NCBI RefSeq assembly: GCF_019805165.1
Contig: NZ_RWIJ01000008.1
Location: forward strand, 100,584-164,583
DNA: 64,000 nt
Direction: 5' to 3'
Origin: Azospirillum sp. 412522
GTDB taxonomy: Bacteria > Pseudomonadota > Alphaproteobacteria > Azospirillales > Azospirillaceae
This document shows, piece after piece, positions 25,543 through 34,723 of this stretch; position 1 is the first letter of the stretch, and each line of letters begins with the position of its first letter. A model generated the notes under the pieces. The model did no database searches. It worked only from the letters and a program-made list of their open reading frames with translations, and was not told where the DNA came from. A program made the position numbers and the translations under genes.

Positions 25543-26367
25543 TCAATGGACGAACAGCATGTCGTTGATGCGGGCTTCCAGCTCCGCCTGCGCGGCGGTA
25601 CCGAGCTGCTCCGGCGGGATGCTGTTCAGCTCGGCCTTCACCTGCCCCGGATGCGGCGACAGCAGAAGGATGCGCGTCCCGACCCGGATCGCCTCCTCGA
25701 TGGAATGGGTCACGAACAGGACGGTGAACTTCGTGTCGTCCCACAGGCGCAGAAGCTCGTCCTGCATGCGGCGGCGCGTCAGGGCGTCGAGAGCGGCGTA
25801 GGGCTCGTCCATCAGCAGGACGTCCGGTTCCATCGCCATGCCGCGGGCGATGGCGACGCGCTGCTTCATGCCGCCGGACAGCGTGTGCGGGAAGCTGTGC
25901 GCGAACTTCGCCAGACCGACCTTGTTGATGTAGTAATCGGTGCGCTCGACCGCCTCGGCCCCCTTGGCACGGCCGCTGGTGGTCAGCGCGAACAGCACGT
26001 TCTCGCGCACGCTCTTCCAGGGCAGGAGCTGGTCGAACTCCTGGAAAACCATCATGCGGTCGGGACCGGGTTTGGTCACCTCGTGCCCGTTCAGGCGGAT
26101 GGCGCCCTCCACCGGCTCCAGATAGCCGCCGATGGCTTTCAGCAACGTGGATTTTCCGCAGCCGGAGGGGCCGAGCAGAACGTACCGGTCGGACTTGAAG
26201 ACCTGGAAATCGACCCGGTAGGTGGCCGTCACCAGATGGTCCGACGTCTTGTACTGCAACGTGACGCCGGAGACCTCCAGCAACGGGTTGGCCGGGACCG
26301 CAGCCGCCACGGGATCGACGGGCGCGCCCGCGATGGTGGAACGGACGGTCGGCGACGTCCTGCTCAT
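25543..26367 (-). CDS. ABC transporter ATPase, SsuB/TauB type
   Basis: 274 residues. Walker A GPSGCGKST, Q-loop FQEFDQLLPWKSV, signature LSGGMKQR and Walker B LLMDEPYAALD are intact. ATG at 26367 is preferred because GGAGG precedes it by 5 bases; an upstream ATG at 26382 would put that site inside the gene. First gene of the minus-strand operon, probably driven from the region to 26836. Substrate as for the binding protein. Confidence 0.9.
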   Translation of the reverse strand: MSRTSPTVRSTIAGAPVDPVAAAVPANPLLEVSGVTLQYKTSDHLVTATYRVDFQVFKSDRYVLLGPSGCGKSTLLKAIGGYLEPVEGAIRLNGHEVTKPGPDRMMVFQEFDQLLPWKSVRENVLFALTTSGRAKGAEAVERTDYYINKVGLAKFAHSFPHTLSGGMKQRVAIARGMAMEPDVLLMDEPYAALDALTRRRMQDELLRLWDDTKFTVLFVTHSIEEAIRVGTRILLLSPHPGQVKAELNSIPPEQLGTAAQAELEARINDMLFVH

Positions 26368-26836
26368 CGTTTCCTCCAACATAATTTGTCGAGTTGCTCA
26401 TTCCGCGAACTGCGGGCCTTGCTGACAGTATGTCGGGGAAAGCTGACAGGGTCCTGACGGCCGGCCGGCGAAGCTCGGCGGCGATGCCTTGAGCTTCCTT
26501 CTTTCATCGTCCGGCGCACGCAAAGCCGCTCGTGAAAGTCCACTCAATCGGGAGGCACAAACGAAAGATCCCCGCAAATCCGGACTATCGAACGGCGAGG
26601 GTTCATGTCCTTTTCCTCGGATTTGCCGCGGATAAGGACATGAGCGATCCTTTGCGCCCCATTGGATGGGCGGATATTTTCTCGGCGGCGTTCTTAATAC
26701 CTAGGGATAGCTTTGAAAATTCCCCAATTCCGGTAGCCATTGCAGGGTATCGGCGTTCCGCGGCGCCAATCGGCCCAACCCAGAGATTCGAGCTCCGATC
26801 CGTCCGATCGTTGACGCACTGACAGGGGACATCACG
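26368..26836. other. Divergent promoter region between ABC operon and hydrolase
   Basis: 469 bases without a convincing gene; a small plus-strand open frame here has no similarity to any protein I know and runs through the shared motif. It contains an AT-rich stretch (26680-26740) with the repeated motif at 26693-26710. Confidence 0.55.
26693..26710 (+). promoter_or_regulatory. Shared 18-bp promoter motif, copy 1
   Basis: CTTAATACCTAGGGATAG, 126 bases before the hydrolase start. It matches the copies at 29543-29560 and, on the minus strand, 34741-34724; consensus CYTAATACYTAGRKATRG. The core AATACCTAGG..AT is a near-palindrome, so an operator for a dimeric regulator is likely. Confidence 0.6.
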
Positions 26837-27856
26837 ATGCCATTCGAAGAAAATCCGGCGCCGGGCGCCACCCGCCGCAGCCTGATCGTCGGCGCGGCCG
26901 TTGCCGGCGCCGCCGCGACCGTCATCGGCGTCCCCGATGCGGAGGCCGCCGAACGCCGCAACTCCGGGGACACTGCGCCCCACAAGAGCGAAGGGAAACG
27001 GACGATGACCAGCGGCAAGACCGAAGACGGGTTCGTCACCGCCAAGGACGGCGCCTCGATCTATTACAAGGATTGGGGGCCGCGCGATGCCCAGACCGTC
27101 ATGTTCCATCACGGCTGGCCGCTGAGCGCCGACGACTGGGACGCCCAGATGCTGTTCTTCCTGAACCACGGCTACCGCGTCGTCGCCCATGACCGGCGCG
27201 GGCACGGCCGCTCGACCCAGACGGCGACCGGGAACGAGATGAACACCTATGCCGACGACGTGCTGGCCGTCGTCGCCGGGCTGGGGTTGAAGAACGTCTT
27301 CCATGTCGGCCATTCGACCGGCGGCGGCGAGGTCGCGCGCTATCTGGGCCGCCATGGCACCTCGCGGGCGGGCAAGGCGGCGCTGCTGGGCGCCGTCCCG
27401 CCGATCATGGTCAAGACGGCGGCCAATCCCGGCGGCCTGCCGCTGGAGGTGTTCGACGGCTTCCGCGCGGCGCTTGCCGCCAACCGCGCGCAGTTCTTCC
27501 GCGACATCCCCTCCGGCCCCTTCTACGGCTTCAACCGCGACGGCGCCAAGGTCTCGCAGGGCGTCATCGACAATTGGTGGCGCCAGGGCATGATGGGCGG
27601 CACCAAGGCCCATTACGACTGCATCAAGGCCTTCTCCGAAACCGACTTCACCGAGGATCTGAAGAAGATCGGCATTCCGGTCCTGGTGATGCATGGCGAC
27701 GACGACCAGATCGTGCCCATCGCCGATTCCGCGATGCTGTCGTCCAAGCTGCTGCCGAAGGGCAGCCTGAAAGTCTACAAGGGCTTCCCGCACGGCATGG
27801 CGACCACCCACGCCGAGACGATCAACGCCGACCTGCTGGCTTTCTTCAAGGCCTGA
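26837..27856 (+). CDS. Tat-exported alpha/beta hydrolase, non-heme chloroperoxidase-like
   Basis: 339 residues. A twin-arginine leader ([19 protein letters not shown]) is followed by a spacer and an alpha/beta-hydrolase domain: [12 protein letters not shown] oxyanion region, nucleophile elbow GHSTGGGE, acid in HGDDDQIVP and the histidine in GFPHGM. Many members are called non-heme haloperoxidases (perhydrolases), and the true reaction is often ester hydrolysis or peracid formation. Preceded by the shared promoter motif. It lies next to two response regulators and the molybdo-oxidoreductase genes. An internal ATG at 27005 would give a cytoplasmic form without the leader. Confidence 0.85.
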   Translation: MPFEENPAPGATRRSLIVGAAVAGAAATVIGVPDAEAAERRNSGDTAPHKSEGKRTMTSGKTEDGFVTAKDGASIYYKDWGPRDAQTVMFHHGWPLSADDWDAQMLFFLNHGYRVVAHDRRGHGRSTQTATGNEMNTYADDVLAVVAGLGLKNVFHVGHSTGGGEVARYLGRHGTSRAGKAALLGAVPPIMVKTAANPGGLPLEVFDGFRAALAANRAQFFRDIPSGPFYGFNRDGAKVSQGVIDNWWRQGMMGGTKAHYDCIKAFSETDFTEDLKKIGIPVLVMHGDDDQIVPIADSAMLSSKLLPKGSLKVYKGFPHGMATTHAETINADLLAFFKA

Positions 27857-27870
27857 TGCCGCTCCATCGC

Positions 27871-27901
27871 CCCCCGCGGAGCCGACCCGGCACCGCGGGG
27901 G
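27871..27901 (+). terminator. Hairpin after the hydrolase gene
   Basis: Perfect 9-base stem CCCCCGCGG / CCGCGGGGG with a 13-base loop, 14 bases after the stop. Followed by TCAATCTAT rather than a clean T-run, so termination is probable but not certain. Confidence 0.5.
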
Positions 27902-28008
27902 TCAATCTATACGCAGGTATGAATGGCGCATTCCGCTCCGGTTGTTGGAAATGGAACGCTCGCAACGACAATGGTCGACGAGCCGGGCCGCGACTGGAGT
28001 GCGATGTT

Positions 28009-28392
28009 GTGCAGAGTGTTCCCACCATCTGTGTCGTCGATGACGATGAAGGCGTCCGGGAAAGCCTCGACACCTTCCTGCGCTCCGCCGGGATGCGGGT
28101 CCGCAGCTTTTCGTCGGCGGAGGAATTCATCGTCTACGAGGGGGAGGTCGGCTGCCTCATCACCGACCTGAACCTGGAGGGAATGGACGGGTTCAGCCTG
28201 CAGATGGTGCTGCTGCAATTGGGACGAAGGCACCCGGTGATCGTGATGACGGCCTTCGCCACGCCCGCCGTCCGCAACCGCTCGCTGGCACAGGGCGCCG
28301 TCGCCTTCGTGGCGAAGCCGCTCGACCCGGAGCACCTTCTGCTGCTCATCGACGACGCCCTCAGGAAGAACCAGGGGAACCGCGCCCCGTGA
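28009..28392 (+). CDS. Single-domain response regulator, FixJ-like receiver
   Basis: 127 residues from a GTG at 28009, with GGAGT 8 bases upstream. Receiver features are intact: TICVVDDDEGVRESL, acceptor in CLITDLNLEGMDG, VIVMTAFA and VAFVAKPLD. There is no output domain, so it may pass a phosphate on or act on another protein. The GTGA at its end overlaps an open frame that runs into the next regulator. An earlier in-frame ATG at 27918 would add an unconserved 30-residue lead. No cognate kinase is visible next to it. Confidence 0.8.
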   Translation: MQSVPTICVVDDDEGVRESLDTFLRSAGMRVRSFSSAEEFIVYEGEVGCLITDLNLEGMDGFSLQMVLLQLGRRHPVIVMTAFATPAVRNRSLAQGAVAFVAKPLDPEHLLLLIDDALRKNQGNRAP

Positions 28393-28526
28393 GTGGCCCG
28401 CTCCCGCGAGCCGGCAGGCCCATCGGGAGGTACGGCCTCGCCGGCTTTGCCGCCGGGGAGCGGTCCGGCTACCATGGCTCGCAGATCGGGCCGCATCGGC
28501 GGCATACAGAATTGGCGGAGGAATCC

Positions 28527-29210
28527 TTGGCGAACGGCACCATCGCGGTCGGCGGCCCCCCCGCTCCGGCCTGCCCCGCTCTGGTCTGCGTCATCGACGC
28601 CGATGCCCTGGTGCGCTGCGCGGTGGAAAGCCTGCTGCGCTCCGCCGATTACCGGGTGATGGCCTTCGCCTCGCCGGAAGACTATCTCGCCAGCGCGGAG
28701 GCGGCCGACGCCGCCTGCCTGATGCTGGACGTCCATCTGGACGGTGCCGACGGGCTGGAGGTTCAGCAGGCGCTGCATGACCGCTCCATCCCCGTGCCGG
28801 TGGTCCTGATGACCGGCCAGGGCGACACCCAGATGACGGTGCGCGGCATGAAGGCGGGCGCGGTCGATTTCCTGACCAAGCCCTTCACCGAAGACGAGGT
28901 GTTGCACGCGGTCGGCGAAGCGGTGGCCCTGGACCGCCGCCGCCGCTCCGAACGCGGCGAGGACGACGCGGTGCGCATCCTTTATGCCAAGCTGACCCCG
29001 CGCGAACGCGACGTGATGGCCCTGGTCACCGCCGGGCTGATGAACAAGCAGGTGGCGGCGAAGCTGGAGCTGAGCGAGGTCACGGTGAAGATCCACCGCG
29101 GCAACCTCATGCGCAAGATGCGCGCCCAGTCGCTGGCCGACCTCGTGCGGATGGCCGAAATTCTGGATGTGCGCGAACGGACCGTCACCCGCTACAGCGT
29201 GGCGGGCTGA
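28527..29210 (+). CDS. FixJ/NarL-type response regulator with LuxR HTH
   Basis: About 227 residues from a TTG at 28527, chosen because GGAGGAA lies 6 bases upstream and the receiver follows (ALVCVIDADALVRC). Acceptor in CLMLDVHLDGADG, LMTGQGD and DFLTKPFTEDE are present; the output is a LuxR helix-turn-helix (LTPRERDVMALVTAGLMNKQVAAKLELSEVTVKIHRGNLMRKM). The same frame is open back to a GTG at 28389 overlapping the previous stop, so an N-terminal extension of 46 residues cannot be excluded. Probably regulates transcription with the single-domain regulator before it. Confidence 0.82.
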   Translation: MANGTIAVGGPPAPACPALVCVIDADALVRCAVESLLRSADYRVMAFASPEDYLASAEAADAACLMLDVHLDGADGLEVQQALHDRSIPVPVVLMTGQGDTQMTVRGMKAGAVDFLTKPFTEDEVLHAVGEAVALDRRRRSERGEDDAVRILYAKLTPRERDVMALVTAGLMNKQVAAKLELSEVTVKIHRGNLMRKMRAQSLADLVRMAEILDVRERTVTRYSVAG

Positions 29211-29633
29211 GCCGGACCGACCGCTTGGCGCAACCGCAAGCGGGCAGGACAGGGATCCGCCCTGCGGGCCGTTGACGGCCCGCAGCCGGCGATCTCGTCG
29301 TCCACGCCGCGGTTCACCCCCCACCGGCTTTCGCGCAGCATCGAGACCGGAGATATCCGGAACAGGCCGGCATGATGAAAGTCCATCGGCCGCCCCTTCC
29401 CCCGCCTCCAGTCATATCGACGGCTGGAGGCCCTCGCTTACCCTCGGCCAGCCGTACGGAACTCTTGGGCAGTCTTCAAAATTGTCCCGATTGGCGGTGT
29501 TCCACTGTTTCCGGTCACTCGGGAGACGGACTGTCGGTCTTTCTTAATACTTAGAGATGGATGCGGGGCCGGCGGGCGGTGGGCCAGAATGGGCGTCAGC
29601 AGAACTCCCCCATCACTCCCCACGGAGACCGTC
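29211..29633. other. Intergenic region upstream of the molybdo-oxidoreductase genes
   Basis: 423 bases. Two hairpins follow the regulator stop: CCGCTTG/CAAGCGG (29221-29243) and a perfect 9-base stem CTGCGGGCC/GGCCCGCAG (29262-29285), neither with a T-run. Near the 3' end is copy 2 of the shared motif. No gene was identified. Confidence 0.55.
29543..29560 (+). promoter_or_regulatory. Shared 18-bp promoter motif, copy 2
   Basis: CTTAATACTTAGAGATGG, 73 bases before the (2Fe-2S) subunit start. With copies 1 and 3 it defines CYTAATACYTAGRKATRG; the preceding bases TT are also shared with copy 1. Confidence 0.6.
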
Positions 29634-30080
29634 ATGACCACACTCCGCGTCAATGGCCGCGCCTATCAGGCGGCCGTCGAGGACGACACGCCGCTGCTCT
29701 GGGTACTCCGCGACACGCTGGGGCTGACCGGGACCAAATATGGCTGCGGCATCGCCCAATGCGGCGCCTGCACCGTGATGATCGACGGCACCGCCACCCG
29801 CTCCTGCCAGGTGCCGGTGGACAGCGTCGGCGATGCCGACATCCGCACCATCGACGCCATCGAGGAGGACCCCGTCGGCCGCAAGGTGGTGGAGGCCTGG
29901 GTCGCAATGCAGGTGCCGCAATGCGGCTATTGCCAGTCGGGACAGGTGATGGCGGCGACCGCCCTGCTGAAGCAGACGGCCCATCCCAGCGACGGCGACA
30001 TCGCCGACGCGATGACCAACCTGTGCCGCTGCGGAACCTACAACCGCATCGCCGCCGCCATCCGCCAGGCCGCCGGCTGA
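29634..30080 (+). CDS. iorA: (2Fe-2S) subunit of an IorA/aldehyde-dehydrogenase-type molybdo-enzyme
   Basis: 148 residues. The plant-type ferredoxin cluster (CGIAQCGACT) and the second cluster motifs (CGYCQSGQVM, CRCGTY) are those of the small subunit of xanthine-oxidase-family enzymes. It passes electrons from the molybdenum cofactor to a partner. ATG at 29634 follows CGGAG; 14 bases separate it from the large subunit. Two-subunit (IorAB) rather than three-subunit, since no FAD subunit follows. Confidence 0.88.
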   Translation: MTTLRVNGRAYQAAVEDDTPLLWVLRDTLGLTGTKYGCGIAQCGACTVMIDGTATRSCQVPVDSVGDADIRTIDAIEEDPVGRKVVEAWVAMQVPQCGYCQSGQVMAATALLKQTAHPSDGDIADAMTNLCRCGTYNRIAAAIRQAAG

Positions 30081-30094
30081 AAGGAGCACGCATC

Positions 30095-32389
30095 ATGGAC
30101 CGACTGCTCACCGCCGCCTCGCCCAGCCCGCCTTCCCCACGCAAGGATCCGCTCGAACTCCAGATCGAGGCGCAGTCCGCGATCGCGCTGATGAAGCCGG
30201 AGGGCGTCTCCAACCTGTCGCGACGCGCCTTCCTCGGATTCGGGGCCAGCGCCCTCGTGCTGGGCGCCCTGCTGCCGTCGATGCCGGTCCGGGCCCAGGC
30301 GGCTGCCGCTGCCGCCGTCAAGCCGGGCACCCGCATCCCGGCCTTCCTGGTCATCGGCAAGGACAATGCCGTCACCCTGCTCAGCCCCTTCGTCGAGGGC
30401 GGCCAGGGCATCAACACCGGCCTGGCCCAGATCGTGGGAGAGGAGCTGGACGTGCACCCCAGCCGTTTCACCGTGGAGTGCGCGCCGCCGGGACCGGATT
30501 ACGCCGTCATCAACGGGCTGCGGATGACCGGCGGCAGCTTCTCCACCCGGTCGAGCTACCCGCTGATGCGGCGGCTGGGCGCCACCGCCCGCGACCTGAT
30601 GATTCGCGCCGCTTCCGCAAAGCTGAAGATCAAGCCGCAGGACCTGACGACCGACGACGGCTTCGTCGTTCACGCGGCGAGCGGCAAGCGGCTGTCCTAC
30701 GGCGAACTGGCTCCGGCGGCCCTCGCCCTGCCGCCGCGCGACGACGTGGCTCTGCGCGATCCCGCCGGCTTCCGCTACATCCGCCAGCCGGTGGCGCGGC
30801 TCGATGTGCGGGCGAAATCGACCGGCAGGGCCGTCTACGCCATCGACCAGAAGCTGGAGGGCATGCTCTACGCCGCGGTCCGGCACGCGCCGAACCAGGG
30901 CACGGCTGTCGAGGCCATCGCCAACGAGGCCGAGGTGACGGCGATGCCCGGCGTCCATTCCGTCCATACGCTGCCGGGCGCGGTGGCGGTGGCCGCGGAC
31001 AGCTGGTGGCGCGCCCGCAAGGCGGTTGAGGCGCTGTCGGTGAGCTGGTCGGCGCCGGCAAGATCGGGCTTCGACACGGTGGCCGCCGACTACGCGTCGG
31101 ACGGGTTGCTGGCGGCGCTGAAATCCTCCAGGGAGGCCGGCCTCCCGGCGGAAGCGGAGGGTGACGCCGCCGCTGCCTTCGCCAAGGCCGCGAAGGTGAT
31201 CGAGGCGGAGTACGACGCCCCCTATCTGATCCACGGCCAGCTGGAGCCGCCCTCCTCCATGGCCCGCTTCAACCCCGACGGCACGCTGGAGCTATGGGCG
31301 CCCAACCAGATGCCGGAGCTGTTCCAGTCGGTGGCGGCCCAGGCCGCGGGGCTGGCGCCGGAGAAGGTCATCCTGCATTCGCCGATGCTCGGCGGCTTCT
31401 TCGGCCGGCATTTCCTCTATGGCAGCGCCAACCCCTTCCTCCAGGCGATCCAGTTGGCGAAGGCCGCCGGCCGGCCGGTGAAGGTGCTGTGGTCGCGCGA
31501 AGAGGAGTTCCGCATGGACGCCCTGCGCCCGCTCAGCTTCAGCCGCTTCCGCGCCGCCATCGGCGCCGACGGCCGCCCGACCGCGATCCAGGCGCGCACG
31601 GTGGGCGAAGGGCCGCTGGGCCGCTGGTTCGGCGCGGTGTTCAAGGACCCGGTCGACAGCTCGGCGGTGGAAGGCATCACGGAGAAGCCCTATGCCATCC
31701 CCAACCGGCGGATGGAGTACGTCAAGTTTCCCCATCCCGTGACCATCGCCTTCTGGCGCTCCGTCGGCCATTCGATGAACGACTTCTTCTATGAAGGCTT
31801 CCTGGACGAGATCGCCGATGCCGGCGGGCAGGACCCCTTCGCCCTGCGGATGGAGCTGCTGAAGGACAAGCTGCGCCACCGCAAGCTGCTGGAAACCGTG
31901 GCGGCGATGTCCGGAGGCTGGAAGCGCGGCCCCTACGAGGTGGACGGCATGCGCCGGGCCCGCGGCGTCTCCATGGCCTCCCCCTTCGGGTCGGAGACGG
32001 CGACCATCGCCGAGGTGTCGGTCCAGGGCGGCGAGACGCAGGTCCACACTGTCTGGGTCGCCTTCGATCCCGGCAGCATCGTCAATCCGGCCATCGTGAA
32101 GTCGCAGGTGGAGTCCGCCGTGGCGCTCGGGCTGTCGGCCACCCTTTTCGAGGAGCTGGTCTACAAGGACGGCGTCCGCCAGTCGCACAATTTCGACGAC
32201 TATCCGATCCTGTCGCGCCGTTCCATGCCCGCCGTCCATGTGGAAATCCTGGAGAGCGGCGCCCCGATGGGCGGGGTCGGCGAACCGGGCCTGCCCGGCG
32301 TCCCTCCGGCAGTGGTGAACGCGGTGGCGGCCCTGACCGGCCAGCGCATCCGCAGCCTTCCGCTGGCGAAGAACAAGATCGGCGTATGA
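30095..32389 (+). CDS. iorB: Molybdopterin-binding catalytic subunit, IorB-type, Tat-exported
   Basis: 764 residues. A twin-arginine region (SRRAFLGFGASALVLGALL, after a 40-residue lead) directs it to the periplasm with the small subunit. Typical molybdo-oxidoreductase segments follow: VEGGQGINTGLAQIVGEEL, GGSFSTRSSYP, GGFFGRHFLYGS, GGVGEPGLPGVPPAVVNAVAAL. Enzymes of this type oxidise isoquinolines, aldehydes or similar compounds by hydroxylation. AAGGAG 8 bases before the ATG at 30095. No cytochrome c or other acceptor gene follows, so its electron partner must be elsewhere. Confidence 0.87.
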   Translation: MDRLLTAASPSPPSPRKDPLELQIEAQSAIALMKPEGVSNLSRRAFLGFGASALVLGALLPSMPVRAQAAAAAAVKPGTRIPAFLVIGKDNAVTLLSPFVEGGQGINTGLAQIVGEELDVHPSRFTVECAPPGPDYAVINGLRMTGGSFSTRSSYPLMRRLGATARDLMIRAASAKLKIKPQDLTTDDGFVVHAASGKRLSYGELAPAALALPPRDDVALRDPAGFRYIRQPVARLDVRAKSTGRAVYAIDQKLEGMLYAAVRHAPNQGTAVEAIANEAEVTAMPGVHSVHTLPGAVAVAADSWWRARKAVEALSVSWSAPARSGFDTVAADYASDGLLAALKSSREAGLPAEAEGDAAAAFAKAAKVIEAEYDAPYLIHGQLEPPSSMARFNPDGTLELWAPNQMPELFQSVAAQAAGLAPEKVILHSPMLGGFFGRHFLYGSANPFLQAIQLAKAAGRPVKVLWSREEEFRMDALRPLSFSRFRAAIGADGRPTAIQARTVGEGPLGRWFGAVFKDPVDSSAVEGITEKPYAIPNRRMEYVKFPHPVTIAFWRSVGHSMNDFFYEGFLDEIADAGGQDPFALRMELLKDKLRHRKLLETVAAMSGGWKRGPYEVDGMRRARGVSMASPFGSETATIAEVSVQGGETQVHTVWVAFDPGSIVNPAIVKSQVESAVALGLSATLFEELVYKDGVRQSHNFDDYPILSRRSMPAVHVEILESGAPMGGVGEPGLPGVPPAVVNAVAALTGQRIRSLPLAKNKIGV

Positions 32390-32409
32390 GGCCGAAGCCC
32401 TCCCCATTC

Positions 32410-32451
32410 GGCGTGAATGTCTGGAAACGTGGTTTCCACGAGATTCACGCC
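32410..32451. promoter_or_regulatory. Long interrupted inverted repeat upstream of the MFS gene
   Basis: Arms GGCGTGAAT..TGGAAAC and GTTTCCA..ATTCACGCC around a GTG centre. It lies 21 bases past the iorB stop and 118 before the MFS start. Without a T-run it reads as an operator or an attenuator-like hairpin; a direct repeat follows it. Confidence 0.45.
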
Positions 32452-32452
32452 A

Positions 32453-32483
32453 TCGGGCATCCGTCTTAAACTTCGGGCATCCG
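32453..32483 (+). repeat. Direct repeat TCGGGCATCCG x2
   Basis: Two exact 11-base copies at 32453-32463 and 32473-32483, start to start 20 bases, i.e. about two helical turns. Together with the preceding inverted repeat it may be a control region of the MFS gene. Confidence 0.4.
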
Positions 32484-32568
32484 CCATTTTCCGCCGCCTG
32501 TCCATCGACGGGATGCAAATGCCCCATGGCCAGTGCCGTGCGGAATGGCCCCGCACAGGAATCCTTCC

Positions 32569-33777
32569 ATGGCAACCACCACCCTTCCTTCGAAGGCGCC
32601 GCTCTACTGGCTGGCGCTCGGGTCCTTCGCCGTCGGGACCGAGAGCTTCATGATCGCGGCGATCCTGCCGGAGATCGCCGCCGACCTGTCGGTCAGCGAA
32701 CAGGCGGCGGGCCAGCTGGTGTCGGTCTTCGCGCTGACCTATGCCGCCAGTTCGCCGGTGCTGACCGCCCTGACCGGGGCCGTCGGCCGGCGCCTGTTGC
32801 TGATCGCCACCATGCTGGCCTTCGTCGCCGCCAATGTGGTGGCGGCGGTCGCCGTCAGCTATGGCGGCCTGATGGCGGCGCGCGTTCTGCTCGCCATGGC
32901 GGCGGGGCTGTTCGTACCGAACGCCAATGCGCTGGCCGGCGTGCTGGTGCCGTCGTCGGAGCGGGGCCGCGCCTTGTCCGTCGTGACCAGCGGCCTCAGC
33001 CTCGCCATCGTGTTCGGCGTGCCTTTGGGCGCCCTCGTCGGCAACACGCTGGGCTGGCGCATGACTTTCGGCGGCGTCGCCGTCCTGTCGGTCGCGGCGG
33101 CGGCCGGGCTGCTGGTCGGGCTGCCACGGACCATCGGTGCTTCCGCTCCCGTGGTCGGTCTGGGCGAACGGCTGCGGGCGCTGGGGAACCCGGCGGTGCG
33201 CCGGCCGCTGGCCGTCACCACGCTGTGGGCGATGGGTCCCTTCACCGTCTATCCGTACATCGCCTCCTATCTTCAGCGGGTGACCGGGCTGGAAGGCGCG
33301 GCGGTCGGTTTCGCCCTGTTCGCCTGGGGCCTGTCGGCCTTTCTCGGACTGACGGCCGGCGGCCGGTTGACCGACCGGCTGGGCGGCTCCCGCATCGTGG
33401 CGCTGACCCTGCCGCTGATCGTGCTGGCGCTGGCGAGCCTGTCCGTGACGGCGGAACTGCTGCCGCCGTCCATGGCGCTGGTTCCCGCCTTCGCCGGCAT
33501 CATGGTCTGGGGCTTCGCCGCCTGGGCCTTCTATCCCGGCCAGCAGGCCCGGTTGATCGGCATCACCGGACCGCAGCACGCGCCGATCATCCTGTCGGTC
33601 AACGCCTCCTTCCATTATTTCGGCTTCGCGGCCGGAGCGGCGCTGGGATCGCTGGTGCTGAGCGTCGCCGGCGTGCGGGAGCTGGGCTGGGTCGGCGCGT
33701 TCTGCGTCGCGACGGCCTGCCTGCTGGAGTTCGCTCCGGCCAGGGCGGCGCGGCTTGCCAACGCCCCGGCGGAATGA
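32569..33777 (+). CDS. MFS exporter, DHA1/AraJ type
   Basis: 402 residues with twelve membrane helices. Motif A-like segments (LTALTGAVGRRLLL, GGRLTDRLGGSR) and the DHA1 opening (LALGSFAVGTESFMIAAILPEIAADLSVS) mark it as a small-molecule or arabinose/drug-type exporter. ATG at 32569 with AGGA 8 bases before it. It is followed by a strong bidirectional terminator shared with the SDR gene. It may be part of the same response as the oxidoreductase. Confidence 0.86.
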   Translation: MATTTLPSKAPLYWLALGSFAVGTESFMIAAILPEIAADLSVSEQAAGQLVSVFALTYAASSPVLTALTGAVGRRLLLIATMLAFVAANVVAAVAVSYGGLMAARVLLAMAAGLFVPNANALAGVLVPSSERGRALSVVTSGLSLAIVFGVPLGALVGNTLGWRMTFGGVAVLSVAAAAGLLVGLPRTIGASAPVVGLGERLRALGNPAVRRPLAVTTLWAMGPFTVYPYIASYLQRVTGLEGAAVGFALFAWGLSAFLGLTAGGRLTDRLGGSRIVALTLPLIVLALASLSVTAELLPPSMALVPAFAGIMVWGFAAWAFYPGQQARLIGITGPQHAPIILSVNASFHYFGFAAGAALGSLVLSVAGVRELGWVGAFCVATACLLEFAPARAARLANAPAE

Positions 33778-33793
33778 ACCTTCAGCAACGGAA

Positions 33794-33827
33794 AAAAGGC
33801 CGCCGGACGAAAGCCCGGCGGCCTTTT
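33794..33827. terminator. Bidirectional rho-independent terminator
   Basis: Perfect 13-base stem AAAAGGCCGCCGG / CCGGCGGCCTTTT with an 8-base loop, flanked by A- and T-runs, between the convergent MFS and SDR genes. Confidence 0.88.
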
Positions 33828-33842
33828 CCGCGTCAAGTCCGA

Positions 33843-34601
33843 TCAGACCGGGATCGGGTTCTCGGCGATGTAGCTGTTGAAACCCATCACCAGCGCATGC
33901 TCCTTGGGGCCGGCATTGTCGCGCATCGGTCGGGCGCTTTCGACGATGGCCTCCTCCGCATCCGTGCCCAGCGCCGCCATCGTCTGTTCGATGAAGGCGT
34001 CCAGCGGCATGGCGCGGGGGTCGTCGCCCTTCTTGATCAGGTCGGTGTTGACCCAGGGCGGCGCGATCTCCTGCACGGCGACGCTGGTGTTGCGCAGCAT
34101 GAAGCGCTGGGACAGCGTGTAGCTGTGCAGCGCCGCCTTGCTGGCCGAATAGACCGCCGTGTTGGCCAGCGGCGTGTAGGCGAGCACCGAGGTGTTGTTG
34201 ACGATCACCGACCGCGGCTGCGCCTTCAGATGCTCGATCAGGGCCGACGTCATGCGGATCGGGCCGAGCAGGTTGGTGGCGATGATCGACTGCGCCTGCA
34301 CGTCGTCCATCGGGCCGGAGGCATCGTCGAACGGCATGATGCCGGCGTTGTTGATCAGGACGTTCAGCGTCGGGTTCCCGGCGACCAGCCGCTCGGCCGC
34401 AGCCTGGATGCTGGCCGGGTCGGCGATGTCCAGCTCGATGCCCGTCATGCCGGGATTGGCGGCGGTCACCTGATCCAGCAGGGCCTTGCGCCGGCCGGCG
34501 ATGATGACCTTGTTGCCCAGCTTGTGGAACGCCTCGGCCAGCCCGCGGCCGATGCCGGAGGTGGCCCCCGTGATGAAGATGGTGTTGCCGGTGAGTTGCA
34601 T
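33843..34601 (-). CDS. Short-chain dehydrogenase/reductase (DltE-like)
   Basis: 252 residues. NAD(P)-binding motif TGATSGIGRG, NNAG (INNAGIMPF) and the catalytic Y-x3-K in VYSASKAALH are all present. The oxidoreductase substrate cannot be read off; similarity is to DltE-like reductases that act on small carbonyls. ATG 34601 (the ribosome site is weak). It has the third copy of the shared motif 122 bases upstream, suggesting control with the hydrolase and iorAB. Confidence 0.88.
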   Translation of the reverse strand: MQLTGNTIFITGATSGIGRGLAEAFHKLGNKVIIAGRRKALLDQVTAANPGMTGIELDIADPASIQAAAERLVAGNPTLNVLINNAGIMPFDDASGPMDDVQAQSIIATNLLGPIRMTSALIEHLKAQPRSVIVNNTSVLAYTPLANTAVYSASKAALHSYTLSQRFMLRNTSVAVQEIAPPWVNTDLIKKGDDPRAMPLDAFIEQTMAALGTDAEEAIVESARPMRDNAGPKEHALVMGFNSYIAENPIPV

Positions 34602-34723
34602 GGCTGTGTGTCCGTTCAGGTTTGAAAAGGGCAAGCAGGGGCGTTGGGGGAATCGAAGTCTTCCCCGCGAATGCGCCGTCTCCGGTGATGTGGAAAGCTA
34701 CCGCACCCGAAGTATTCCAGGAT

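Noticed and set aside
26532..26822. 96-residue frame ahead of the hydrolase
   Set aside because: No recognisable domain and it reads through the shared promoter motif; treated as intergenic.
29262..29285. Perfect 9-base hairpin after the LuxR-type regulator as a terminator
   Set aside because: No T-run on either strand; kept only as a note in the intergenic region.
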